Positions 45,801 through 56,485 of a stretch of DNA of 64,000 nucleotides are shown one piece after another (within the stretch, counting starts at the first letter, position 1; the number at the start of each line of letters is the position of its first letter). The notes beneath the pieces were generated by a model. The model made no database searches and was not told the DNA's origin. It saw only the letters and a program-made list of their open reading frames with translations. The translations under genes were made by a program, and so were the position numbers. Origin of the DNA: Begonia masoniana (taxonomy: Eukaryota; Streptophyta; Magnoliopsida; Cucurbitales; Begoniaceae); NCBI GenBank assembly GCA_022432975.1, contig CM039515.1, positions 19,285,554 through 19,349,553 on the forward strand, written 5' to 3'.

Positions 45801-46364
45801 GTAGATGTAGAATGTGTTTTGTCGTTTAGCGACCGGTGGATGTTGGCTGACGTCACCGGAAGTTGTAAATGTTATCTTGTCGTCTAGTGACCGGTGGATG
45901 TCACCGGATGATGTTTTAATTGAGCACGCGAGGCCCACGTGCCCACCGGAAGATGTCTCCTTTTAGGCGGTAGTTAAGCGAGTCACGCGCAATACACGTG
46001 ATGACCGGACGATGAAATCTCTGTAGATTGTCAACACATGCAACCCATGCAAACCCGAGTAGAATCATGTTAAGAGAGATGAGGGCATTCCTTCCTTGCC
46101 CGAGTTTTGTCAAGAAACCGATGACCGAGCCTAGTCGCTCGACTCTGTGAGAGTTTGAGCCGACGAGGTGTAGGAAATCGTGCACGAGAGGATTCGTCTT
46201 CCTTGATGGTTCTACGTCTCTGTTTCCAGTTTTAAAACAAAATATGTATTATGCAAATGTGAATGTCTGTCGAGAGTTAGAGAAGATGTAATAATAGTAA
46301 AAGTCAAGCGAACGATTAATGAAAGATTATGAATACGTGACGGCTCCTGGCCGGGGTCGTTACA
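42825..46364 (+). repeat. Solo LTR J inserted in the protease of element E
   Basis: It runs from TGTAACACCCGACATTT to GGGGTCGTTACA, 3,540 bp, with perfect TSD CTCAG (42,820-42,824 and 46,365-46,369). No gag-pol lies inside, so it is a solo LTR. It has a pyrimidine-rich leader (about 43,020-43,147), a candidate 46-nt exon (43,479-43,524), a GGCCACTAGGGCCCTACACC block (about 43,551-43,570) and the acidic tail 44,112-44,158, then a 54-bp array. As the innermost insert it should be the youngest event in the nest. Confidence 0.93.
44475..45800 (-). repeat. 54-bp tandem array in solo LTR J (about 24 copies)
   Basis: Each unit holds CTTCCGGCTGACGTCATCGG, CAGATGCCGAATGATAGTAG and TTTGAGGGTTTAGT. The units are almost identical; edge copies carry small changes. 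Each contains one intact TGACGTCA palindrome. Because 54 is a multiple of 3, the minus strand is open for 397 codons of an 18-residue repeat (MTSAGRLNPQTTIIRHLP). I read that as a by-product of the period, not a gene. Confidence 0.95.
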
Positions 46365-46369
46365 CTCAG

Positions 46370-47554
46370 ACTCTAACCCCAATCTAGTCATGCATGCAGT
46401 CGATATGAAGGAGTGCGTAGCTCCCGTATCCATCAAAGTAAATACAGCTGTACCCATAATCAGAATAGTACCTGCTATCATCGACATCGCCAGTCTCAAT
46501 AAATGCAAAGATCCTTGGCATAATCCTCCTCTGATCACTGCCTGACTGATCTCGGCCGGGCTTCGGGCAGTCTCTAACAAAATGGCCCACGTCTCCACAC
46601 CGATAGCACACATTCATGCCCACTCTGCACTGGCCACTGTGCTCCCTCTGACACTTAGGGCAAATAGGTATCTGAGAAGCCCCTTGTACTTGCTTCCCCT
46701 TACCCCGATCATTACCTCCCTTAAGAGGTCTTTTAACACCCCTCTGTTGTTGCTGAGGCTGTGCTCTCGGCTGCCATCCTCGATTCAGAGACTGAGGACG
46801 TATCTCTCAGAAGAAACTCTTAGATGGCTCCCTCGGTTTGGTAGAATCTCTATCAACTGCCTCAATATCAAGTGCCCTGGCCACTATCTCGTCATATGAT
46901 ACATTCCGTACCCCAGATATAGTAAGGCACATCCGGAACTCCTGACTAAGTCCCTGTAAAAATCGGCGTACCTTGTCCTCGTTAACGCTGACCTGACGTG
47001 GTGCGAATCAAGAAAGGGCTTCAAACTTCCTCACGTACTCGGCAATAGAACTGACCTGCCGTAACTGCATAAACTCAACCATCTTCGCCTCCCGTACGGT
47101 ATGGCTGAAATACTTGTCATAAAACAGCTCTCTGAATCTCTCCCATCCCATAATCGTCACATCGGTGGTCGTCTTGATGGAATCCCACCAAAATCGGGCG
47201 TCCAGTGCAAAGTGGTAGGTCACCAATGCAACCTTCTCTCCGTCCTCAATGCTAGCATAGGACCAGCATGTCCTCCATGGTGCGAATCCACTCCTCGGCT
47301 GAAGAGGGATCCGTGGACTATCCGTTAAATATAGGGGGCTGGAGCTTCTGAAATCTCTCCATCCCATGATTACCCGGAATGGCTGTCTTTCGAGCTCTAA
47401 CGCCCTCACGGTCTATAAGAGTACCCAGTTGTTGAGACTGTCTCTCCATCTGCTGAGCTTGTCGCTCCATATGCTGGGATTGCTGGGCAATAAAATCCTT
47501 GAGGGTGTCGATCGTATCATCTCGGTCGTCTCGGTCATTTCCTCGACGCACCAT
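46370..47554 (-). pseudogene. Element E gag and start of protease
   Basis: Gag starts at ATG 47,554 with the same first residues as A. It carries a TAG near 47,320 (CAG in A) and a frameshift in the region of 47,270. The capsid core ([20 protein letters not shown]) is readable from about 47,260. Near 46,600 lies the zinc knuckle (CYRCGDVGHFVRDC); a frame change lies between it and the protease start DTGATHSF (about 46,430). Solo LTR J cuts the protease just after it. Same family as A. Confidence 0.9.
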
Positions 47555-47705
47555 TTTTATAAATAACTCCTATAAAAAGTTAAACAAATACTCTATAAAA
47601 AAATGAAATCAAATAAGGCTATGAACATACTAACAGTTGATGAAGAATGTCCGCGTAGTGGTTGTGCAGTTGAACAGTCTACAGAATCGATTTTAAAACC
47701 CGGGG

Positions 47706-47717
47706 GCTCTGATACCA
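47706..47717 (-). other. Primer-binding site of element E
   Basis: On the minus strand TGGTATCAGAGC, identical to the A primer site, five bases inside the right LTR. It fixes the right LTR as the 5' one and E as a minus-strand element. Confidence 0.93.
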
Positions 47718-47722
47718 TAAAT

Positions 47723-50217
47723 TGTAGCGACCCTAACACTGTACCCATTTTTCCGTACCTATTTTTTTATACCTTAAATAAACTCTAGGCGGAATTTAAA
47801 TCGAAATCAAAATTGGAATTGAAATCTATATTTTAAACCATTTATAAACTTAAAACAATTTAAAACAACTAAATAAATCATTTAAAATCAATTAACAAAT
47901 CAATTAAAAGGGAAGTGCAGAACCGTCCATTTGCGACGGAAGAGGAGGGGCGATCGATCTCCATAATTTTTAGAGATCGATCGCCAAGGGTAAAACAATG
48001 AGGGGCGATCGATCTCCATAATTTTTGGAGATCGATCGCCTGAGTTCCAGACATGGAGGGGCGATTGGTCGCCCCTCACCCTGGCGATCAGTCGCCTCAT
48101 CATTTTGGCCTCCACTCTATTTAGGCGATCACATTTTTCTATTTGGCAAGCTCTCTGGAATTGAAATTCTAGAGCGCAAACTTCAACCCTTTTCATTTCT
48201 TCCTCCTACGTATGCACTCTAAACACTTCAACAAAACTTAAATCATTTATCAATTTATCAATCCCAACTTAACGGCCTAAACATACTTTGAAACGTGCTT
48301 AAAACATAACAAACTTTCGTGAAAACAAACTTCGTGGATACGTTCGAAAACTATACATTTCCTCCTATTTTAAATTACTAAGCAATTTCCAATAAAACTT
48401 TATAAAAACAAATTATAAAACAGGTTTCCAAAAATAAAACCTATCAACTATCCATAACCAAGCACCCTAAAATGTTCTAACTTTATACATATCCCTCAAA
48501 ATAACCCAACACCCTCAAAACACGTACATAAATCCCCACGGGTCAGTTAAGCATCGACTGCGCAACAATCCACCGCAAGCCATCCTCCGCCAACTACATC
48601 ACTCCTCAGGTGGGGGAATCTCGTCCTCACCTATGTTGAAGTCACCTACACCATACAGACACCTATGAGATAAAAATCTCAGCAAGCTCTCATAAATGTA
48701 AATGCATGCTATGCGTATGAGTTCAGAAAATCATGCAGCATTTTCTTTATCTTTACTCTGTGGGTGTCACCTAGATCTCAGCCTCCTAACCGGAGAGAGC
48801 ACATCCAGCGATCGGACTACTCTTTCCAGCTAGACCGGGGGGGGTACACGCTTACAACACGTACAGCCGTGCCTGAGCCCCATCTCGCATGACCTATAAC
48901 TGTATGAGTATGCAATAGATGTGGTATTGTGACAAACCCGTGATCGATCTTCACAATAGGTCGTGCCCCTCTCCAGGCCACATCGTCTTTTTCTTTAAAA
49001 ACATCATGCTGAAATTCATTTTCTATGTTCTTTTAAAACACGTGATGCATGAACAGTTCAATATAAACGTAAACAAGCACATATATACCATCAGGACGAT
49101 AACAACATAATCTGTAAAAATAACTAGTCCTAACTACCCATCCAAAACAAATAAACAAACACGTCGCCAAAATTCCTCGAAATGACCTCGACGTTCGGTG
49201 TAGACCAATCGGTCAGAGAAAATCACGAGAACTTACCTCGTGTCCAAAGCAGCTCAAGCTCCGTCCACGAGCGTTGTTTGTCTGAAGCAAACCACAACGA
49301 TTATCAATACCACGCGTTTAAACTTCTAATCGTCCGAATTCAACAAAACCTTAATTAAGGAAATTTCCTAAAGTTTTATCTTAACTAATCGAAGTATTTA
49401 AACAACGATTAACGCTCGATAGTTTAAAATCACAATTACAAGTTTTTCCTAAAAACTCGAAAATTCTCCAATTTTAACATTTCTCAAAAGTCGATTTAAC
49501 TTTGTCCAATAACGTTCAATACGCCCTATACATTCGTAATCTACAACAATCTATCGATTTCGAACCCTAAATCTCGATTTTAAACGAAACATAAACGAAA
49601 CCTTAATTATTTAAACTCCGTAAAAATCAAAATAAATGCTCTAAGATCGTAGATTCATACCTAGAGCGTCGATTGGAGGAGAAAACGCGAAGAACGGAGG
49701 AAAACGGAGGTCGGAAGTCGAAGGAAATCGTCGCGGGCAGAGAGGAGATCGCAGGAAGAAAAGGAAGAAAAGTGTTCTGGCGTGAAAAATGGTGAAGCAG
49801 AAGGAGTTTGAAGGTTTTAATAAAAGTTGGTTTGCAAATTTACCATTTTACCCTTAGTACATATTTTATATTCATTTCGTCATTCGTTTCGTGAATCGGC
49901 TAACTGTTCGGTTTCTCCAAATTTTCCTTATTTTGCCAATAACTCCAACTTATTATTTGGGATTTATCAAAACTGTCCGTTCGCAAATCGGACCACGTTT
50001 ACTATTTTTACTAAAACGTCATTTATATTACGAGAAATGTAATTACTCGAAATATAGCGTTATTACTCCGAAAAATCCCGTAAATTCCTTAAAATTCCTA
50101 TTAATCATTGGGATCGAAATGACGCTTTCCTTTTGCAAAACGGGCTTGATTCAACATACTTACAAAAATGTCATCACATAATATATTATTAATATTTCGT
50201 ACAAGCCGGGTATTACA
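47723..50217 (-). repeat. 5' LTR of Tekay element E (right copy)
   Basis: It spans 2,495 bp, close to identical to the left copy. Differences I can see include a shorter GAAATCGAAAT stretch after the first 90 bases, a shorter G run near 48,837, and scattered substitutions. It carries the same hairpin cassette (47,946-48,180) and candidate splice layout. It ends at the ATTTT TSD, after which the Athila integrase resumes. Confidence 0.95.
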
Positions 50218-50222
50218 ATTTT

Positions 50223-51541
50223 CCTGATGAAAAGATCATTGCCATAGATGTGTTACCGTGGTATGCTGATTATGTGAATTTTCTCGCCGGAGGGGTCATC
50301 CCAACCGATTTATCGCATCACCAAAAGAAGAAATTTTTTGCCGATGTCAAGCGATTTTATTGGGAAGAGCCGATTTTATACAAATACTGTGCAGATCAAG
50401 TTATTAGACGTTGTATCCCGGAAGATGAGGTAATATCTGTATTAACACACTGTCATTCGTTGGAATGTGGCGGACACTTTGGTGGCAAACGGACAGCAGC
50501 TAAGATACTTCAGTGTGGGTTCTACTGGCCCGCCTTGTTTAAAGATGCCTATGCGTTTGTTGTAGCCTGTGATCGATGTCAACGGACCGGTAATATTTCT
50601 CGCCGTAATGAGATGCCTTTGACGAACATCTTGGAGGTTGAGCTGTTTGATGTATGGGGTATTGATTTTATGGGACCGTTTCCGTCGTCGTATAACAACA
50701 AATACATTCTTTTGGCGGTGGATTATGTCTCCAAGTGGGTTGAAGCAATAGCTTCGCCAACCAATGATGGCAAGGTGGTCTTGCATTTTCTGCAGAAGAA
50801 TATTTTCACTCGCTTTGGAACACCTCGAGCTATCATTAGTGACGAGGGCACTCACTTCTGCAATAGACAGTTTGAAGCACTACTCAGTAAGTATGGGGTG
50901 AAGCATCGCAAGGCGTTGGGATACCACCCCCAATCAAACGGGCAGGCTGAAGTCTCTAATCGAGAAGTAAAGAAGATCCTTGAGAAGACAGTTGCAAATT
51001 CAAGAAAAGACTGGGCTCGCAAGTTGGATGATGCTTTATGGGCGTACCGGACCGCGTTCAAAACGCCTCTGGGAATGTCACCATATAGGTTGGTCTTCGG
51101 GAAAGCGTGTCACTTACCGGTTGAGTTGGAACACCATGCTTTATGGGCGATGAAGAAGCTAAATTTTGAGTTCACAGCCACAGGTCAAAAACGTCTCCTT
51201 CAAATCAATGAGCTTGAAGAACTGAGAAATAATGCATATGAGAATTCAAAAATATACAAGGAGAAGACCAAAGCATGGCACGACAAGCACATCGTGGAGA
51301 AGGATCTATCACCGGGACAGCAGGTACTTTTATTTAACTCCCGTTTGAAATTGTTTCCAGGAAAGTTGAAGTCGAGATGGTCGGGTCTTTTACGGTGGTG
51401 CAAATATTCCCTCATGGAGCTGTTGAATTACGAGGAGCCGATGACACGACATTCAAGGTGAATGGCCAACGAGTGAAACCTTACTTTGGCTGCAATATTC
51501 CAAATGACCCCTCTGTCACTCAACTCATTCCCGAAAAATAA
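50223..51541 (+). pseudogene. Athila integrase
   Basis: Reading resumes after the E insertion with [20 protein letters not shown], the usual link between Athila RNase H and integrase. The zinc domain has His in [13 protein letters not shown] and the Cys pair in ACDRCQRTG. The catalytic residues are present: Asp in GIDFMGPF, Asp in ISDEGTHF, Glu in GQAEVSNRE. The frame is open for about 390 codons, then loses one base near 51,387 (GGGTCTTTTACG), after which another frame continues ([11 protein letters not shown]) to TAA 51,539-51,541. A recently functional-looking protein apart from the C-terminal shift. Confidence 0.93.
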
Positions 51542-52208
51542 ACGCTACCAAACGTCAGGCTGAAGACAGTAAATCAAGCACTTAGTGGGAGGTAACCCAT
51601 TGATTTGAATTTTTTTACGTCAGTCGAGTTGAGCTTTTAAGTTGTTATTTTATTTTATTAAGGTATTTTTAATGATTTTTTTTCTTTTTTGTTTTAGTTT
51701 TCTATTTGACAAAAAAAAATTTCAAAATGACAGAAATTAAAAAAGGGGATAGTCGATACATCGACTATCACCCTTCACCGAGCGAGAATAGCAGCCCCGA
51801 CGCCCGAGCACTTCCTCCGACGACCGAAGCCCTAGCTCCGCCGAGGTTCGCCCAGCTCCGGCAGATTTTCATTCCGGCATCTAAACTCCGAACTTTGCTT
51901 CCATTGCTGGCACGGCGACGACTCCTCCACTCGCCAGCGTGCTCCATCCAGGTTTTCATCGTTTGATTGTGGACATTATTCTGCTCATAGTTGTTGCATT
52001 CTTTTGCTGTTCTAGTTGCTTTAAAGGGTTATTGGCTAGCAATCTTCTTGGACTGATACTCAAGTTTGGGGGAAGTTAGATGTTTCAAATTTACGGTGCT
52101 TATTCTCAGTAAATTCTGCCCACCAGCTGTTTGATAAATTGCCTATGAAAAAATTGGCTCTGGTTCTTGGACTATTTGTGAAGCAAACACCAATCTTTAT
52201 ATTTTCCA
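51542..52208 (+). other. Athila spacer between pol and the 3' ORF
   Basis: The stretch opens with the GGGAGGTAACCCA motif (about 51,589) common after pol in Athila elements, then a T-rich run and a C-rich block (51,770-51,950). I see no gene of its own; short open frames here overlap on both strands and lack family resemblance. It may be the leader or intron of a spliced transcript for the downstream ORF. Confidence 0.55.
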
Positions 52209-53438
52209 ATGACTTCTAAGCACTTGAGAGGGTCCTCTAGTGCCTCCAGCTCTTCACGGCCAAGTCCGCTTCCACATTCGTTCTTCAATGAGGAGGCGAA
52301 GACATTTTATCAACAATTTATGTTGACGGACAAGGCCATAATTTGTGAGGTCCAATTTCAGCCAGACCGAAGTGATGGCGATATCCTGGAAATGCTCCAG
52401 TGGAGAAATTGGGGAGAAGTAGCTGTCTTGAGGGGTGATGCAAATGTTAGTGTCGTTCGAGAATTTTATGCTAATCTGAAGGCCTCAAAAACTGATGCAC
52501 GGGTCTCCGCTGAAGTTATTAATGAAAAATTTGGGTTGCCAAACATCCCGGATGACGAGTTCCAAGCATTACTGGCTGCCGGACCCAATTATGATGAGAT
52601 TTTACGTGAGATGGGCCATCGACCAGCTCAATGGGTTTACACCAGATCCGATAACACATTGCCGCGCTATTTAGTCCCGAGCAGCCTGAATCGATATGCT
52701 CAAGCCTGGTGCCGGTTCATCCGCTGCAATCTAATGCCGACCTCCCAAAAGACTGAATTTACCAGAGAATGTGCAATGCTGCTTTATTGCATTTTAAAAG
52801 GAAAATCGATTGATGTCAGACGAATTATTCACAATAACATTGCAGAATACCGAAGGCAAACTGTGAATGCCGCCCACATTCATCCGGTCTTGATCACACA
52901 GCTTTGTGCCGCCCAGCACGTATCGATGAAATCTGATGACGAACCATGGGTCCAGCAAACTATCTTTGGCTCGTCCAACATATCGAGGATAGCTAACTGG
53001 CCTCATGGTCGGGCTCGTCCTGATGGACTGGGATTTATTGAATATGAGCCTGAAGCGGAGGTTCCTCCTCAACCCATGCCGGCCCCTCGTCTCTCCAAAG
53101 GAACTCCGTCTTTTTTCATACCGAGAATTCGACAAAATGACGCTGATGCTCGCCTTAAACGGCGCTATAAAAGGCAGGGGTCTGCTTCCACTACCTTCGG
53201 CGCCTCTTCTTCATCTGCTGAGCCACCTCCTTCTCATGCTCCGGATGATGTTAAGCAAATGTTCGAAGCTTTAACCCTTGGTCAACAGCGGTTGCAGCAC
53301 CGCATTCAAGATCTTCAAGCGCGTGATTTGGAGCGTTCACTTTATGAAGCGCAGTATATGGCTGCCTTCAATGCTTATCATGGCTTCTCAGCACAATCCA
53401 CTCCTCCGTTCCCCATGTATCTGGATCGCCTATCTTAG
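52209..53438 (+). CDS. Athila 3' ORF, intact (plant-transposon-protein type, env position)
   Basis: A complete 409-residue frame from ATG 52,209 to TAG 53,436-53,438. It starts with a Ser-rich tract, then a domain resembling the putative plant transposon protein family found downstream of Athila pol (VVREFYANLKA from about residue 82, then INEKFGLPNIPDDEF). The C-terminal third is Pro/Ser-rich and ends with a likely coiled coil (about 342-385, QQRLQHRIQDLQARDLERSL). I see no signal peptide or convincing membrane segment, so an envelope role is not supported. It is the only long unbroken retroelement gene in the window. The function of this family is unknown. Confidence 0.8.
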   Translation: MTSKHLRGSSSASSSSRPSPLPHSFFNEEAKTFYQQFMLTDKAIICEVQFQPDRSDGDILEMLQWRNWGEVAVLRGDANVSVVREFYANLKASKTDARVSAEVINEKFGLPNIPDDEFQALLAAGPNYDEILREMGHRPAQWVYTRSDNTLPRYLVPSSLNRYAQAWCRFIRCNLMPTSQKTEFTRECAMLLYCILKGKSIDVRRIIHNNIAEYRRQTVNAAHIHPVLITQLCAAQHVSMKSDDEPWVQQTIFGSSNISRIANWPHGRARPDGLGFIEYEPEAEVPPQPMPAPRLSKGTPSFFIPRIRQNDADARLKRRYKRQGSASTTFGASSSSAEPPPSHAPDDVKQMFEALTLGQQRLQHRIQDLQARDLERSLYEAQYMAAFNAYHGFSAQSTPPFPMYLDRLS

Positions 53439-54934
53439 CCATACGACCCTCCACAAGAGGGTGACGATGCTGATCTTTCTGACTCACTGTCCGACTCTTT
53501 ATGAGGTACGCTGCTTAATTTTGAACACATTGTGGACATGTAGATTTTACATTTAAGGGTGTTAGGGTAAATTTTAGCGTACTTTCTGATTAGCCGAAAC
53601 TTTTTGTGGTCTTATTGTCTGGATTGTTGATTTGAGGTGTCAATGACTGAATTTGTGATTTCATGTATGCCTTTGCTTCCTGGATAACTCTGAGTATTTA
53701 GAACTTGTGGTAATTGCACTAACTCTGGTTTATTTTGAGATTCTCATCTTATTGCGCACATGTTCATTTTCTTTTGACTTAATTTGTTAGTCATAGCTCA
53801 TGTAGTCTATAAAGAGTGAACCAAACACAGTGAGGGAGTGATTGAGTTCAAATACTGTAAGGGAGAGCACCTCCAGTTAAAGTAGTGAGAGACATTGAGA
53901 TATAAATCCTTCTTAGTTTTGCCCTGCATCCGCGAAAGCGAAACTTGGTTTAGCACGATGAAAGAATGACTTAGGCCATTGTTGCATCGTTTGAGCCTTT
54001 TTGAACACACCCTTTTTTGCGTCTGTTATCGACACCCATAGTCACCTCATTGAGCCTATGATTTACCATTTCATTTGTTACCATTATTTGAGCCTACCTT
54101 AAAACTATTTTGCCTATCTGATCAAAAGAGCACTGGGTTATTATTGTTGTTCGAGGGAGAATAGGAGAAAAGGATGGCAAGGTCTAACAAGAACTCCTTT
54201 GTCTTATGATTTATGTTTAGTGTTTTCTATTGTCATTCCTCTATTCGTGTTGAAAAAAAAAGAGAGAAAAGTGCAATTGCTAGTTTTCAATTATATTTAT
54301 GTTGTTTAAATTTTAGTGCAATAATGACAAAGGAGTCAAAATTGGGTAACGGTGAGTGAAATAAGTTTTGGGGTGAGAGAGAGAAAAAAGGAAGTGTGAG
54401 CAAATCTGTTTGAGCGAAAAAGGGTTGAAGAAAATGTTGAGTGGTTGAGATAAGGAAGGATGAATAGTGCTCTCTAATTAGTCTTAATTTCTAAAAATTC
54501 ATACCTTTTGACCTGGCCGAACGTTACAAACCGAATGAAAGTCCTATCGACTTTTGTTTTGTTTTACTGATTTCCGTTACTAGTGAATAATGGGCAACGC
54601 TGGAGAACGATCAGAGTGATTGAAGTGTCCTTAAGAGTGTTTGCCTTTACCGTAGACACGTGTGCTAACCTATCAATTTAAGAAAATTGGGCATGAACAC
54701 ACACACACACACGAGGAACTCTTAATAAGCTAGTGTTGATGTTTTATTACAAGTTACTAATTGTAAAGAGTTTATCTAAGATGTTTGGGTATACTTGTGT
54801 CAATCTGAGACGAATTATTGAAATTTGCAATCTAGATTGTTTGATCATGATGTCTTGGCTAGTCTTTTTGATTGAGGATGGGAATATACCTTTAATTGTG
54901 TTGATTTCTTTTCGCTTGAGGACAAGCTTTCGTT
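53439..54934 (+). other. Athila 3' non-coding region
   Basis: About 1.5 kb between the last ORF and the polypurine tract, with no frame worth calling. It has a GAGAGAAAA-rich purine patch (54,255-54,400), an AC dinucleotide run (about 54,696-54,711) and otherwise plain sequence. Long non-coding 3' regions are usual in Athila. Confidence 0.75.
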
Positions 54935-54948
54935 CAAGTTTGGGGGTG
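54935..54948 (+). other. Polypurine tract of the Athila element
   Basis: CAAGTTTGGGGGTG immediately before TGATAAG of the right LTR; AGTTTGGGGGTG is the usual Athila form. Confidence 0.9.
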
Positions 54949-56463
54949 TGATAAGCGTGTATTTTGCACACTTATTCGTGCTTTTCATTCTTGTTTCGAT
55001 TAGTTTTTCCTCGAGCGTTTGAGTTTATTTGATGTTGTTGGTGAGATTGTGCAGGTAAGTTGAGTTTTAACAGGTAATGGCGGAATTGGTTTGAAATTAG
55101 GAAATCAAGACAAAAGGGAAGCAAAGAAGAAAAGGTGATCACGATCGATCGTGCTCATACTGCGATCGATCGTGATCCGAGGATATTTTCTCCCAGAATT
55201 CTAGAGCCGGCCCGATCGATCAGGCTTTGAACCTCGATCGATCGTGATCCGAGGATAATTTTCTTCAGAATTCCAGAGCCGGCCCGATCGATCGGACTTT
55301 GAACCTCGATTGATCGTGATACAAACTAAATTCTACCAAAAATCTAGAGGCGGCCCGATCGATCGGGCTTTTGAACCTCGATCGATCGTGATCAGCAGAG
55401 ATATCATGCCTAAGTGTCGCGCGATCACGATCGATCGTGATAATATTGCGATCGATCGTGATTACGGGAAAATATTAAAATCTGATTTTTTTAATTGATT
55501 GATCGGGTTGATCTTGGCCGTTGATTGATGAACCGCGGCCCTAAGTCGAGTAAAGATAAAAGTCTGAGGAGGAGGCAAGTAAGGGAGACAACGAGATATT
55601 GAGAAAAACCCTACGGAGACATCGAAGGCCGGATCAAAGTAATTGGCGAGGAACGAGCAAATTCGACGGAAACTTCACAGTGTTTTCTTTCTTCTCTTCT
55701 TTTCTTATATCATGAACTATTTTATTTTCTCTGTAGTTGTCTTTAACTTTATCATGAACTAAACTTTCGATTCTAGGGTTTCGACATAACTTTGTTATGA
55801 CTATTTATTTTTCTTAATTCCAATTTTTAGTTTTCTATTCCTTTTATGTGTTGAGTAATCTATTCTGAACTTAATACTTAGGTTTGCTTGATCACCAAAA
55901 CTAAGAATTTTAGGGTTAATTCGGGATGCGAGAGCGGAGAATTTAACTGTGCATTGATATTTTGCCTCAAAAAGGAGTCTAGACTAGAGATAGTTAGGGC
56001 GTTTGAGTGGTAATTCAATTTCTTGTTCTTAATGTGTTCAATTGATTGTAGGGTTAGAAACCGAGAGGTAATAACACATCAATTGAGTAAGTTTATTAAT
56101 ACTCGAGAGAGTTTAATTAACAACATAGCGAAATAACCATCAACACGAGAGAATAAAAATTAATTACTTGAATTAGGATACTAAATAAGATTATCTAAGT
56201 GAAATCGGAACCCTGGAAATTTTCTCATCATATAATCTTAACTTTTTACATTCGAATCTGTTATTTAAATTGTTTGATTTATTTTATTTGAATTATTTTA
56301 GTTTAAAATCATAAATCATCAACATATTGTTTCTTTTCAAATTAAGCTGAAATTTAGATATTCAATACTTAACATATTTATTCCTCGTGGGATCGACACT
56401 CGTGGTTGCAAACACTTTACTATTTTTGCAACACGTGCACTTGCGTGTAGTTTTTCGGCAACA
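54949..56463 (+). repeat. 3' LTR of the Athila element
   Basis: It spans 1,515 bp, TGATAAGCGTG to TTTTCGGCAACA, a near copy of 31,325-32,837 with scattered substitutions and few small indels. The GATCGATC cluster is at 55,130-55,480. It is followed by TSD GCTGC. Confidence 0.95.
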
Positions 56464-56485
56464 GCTGCCTTAGCACCTCTATTAC
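56464..56485 (-). pseudogene. 22-bp sliver of element H reverse transcriptase
   Basis: These 22 bases lie between the end of the Athila LTR and the start of solo LTR F copy 4. On the minus strand they read VIEVLRQ-type sequence that continues the RT frame from 59,145 onward and joins the piece ending at 31,324. They include one copy of each insertion's TSD (GCTGC and ATTAC). Two independent insertions thus landed 12-22 bp apart. Confidence 0.85.

Noticed and set aside
42825..46364. Complete retroelement
   Set aside because: The 3.5 kb has LTR-type ends and a TSD but no primer site, gag, pol or internal LTR boundary; a solo LTR explains it.
46582..46899. Plus-strand open frames across E and A gag-pol
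   Set aside because: They are antisense or frame-shifted shadows of recognisable gag-pol.
52209..53438. Envelope gene
   Set aside because: The position after pol is the classic env slot, but I see no signal peptide, fusion peptide or membrane anchor.
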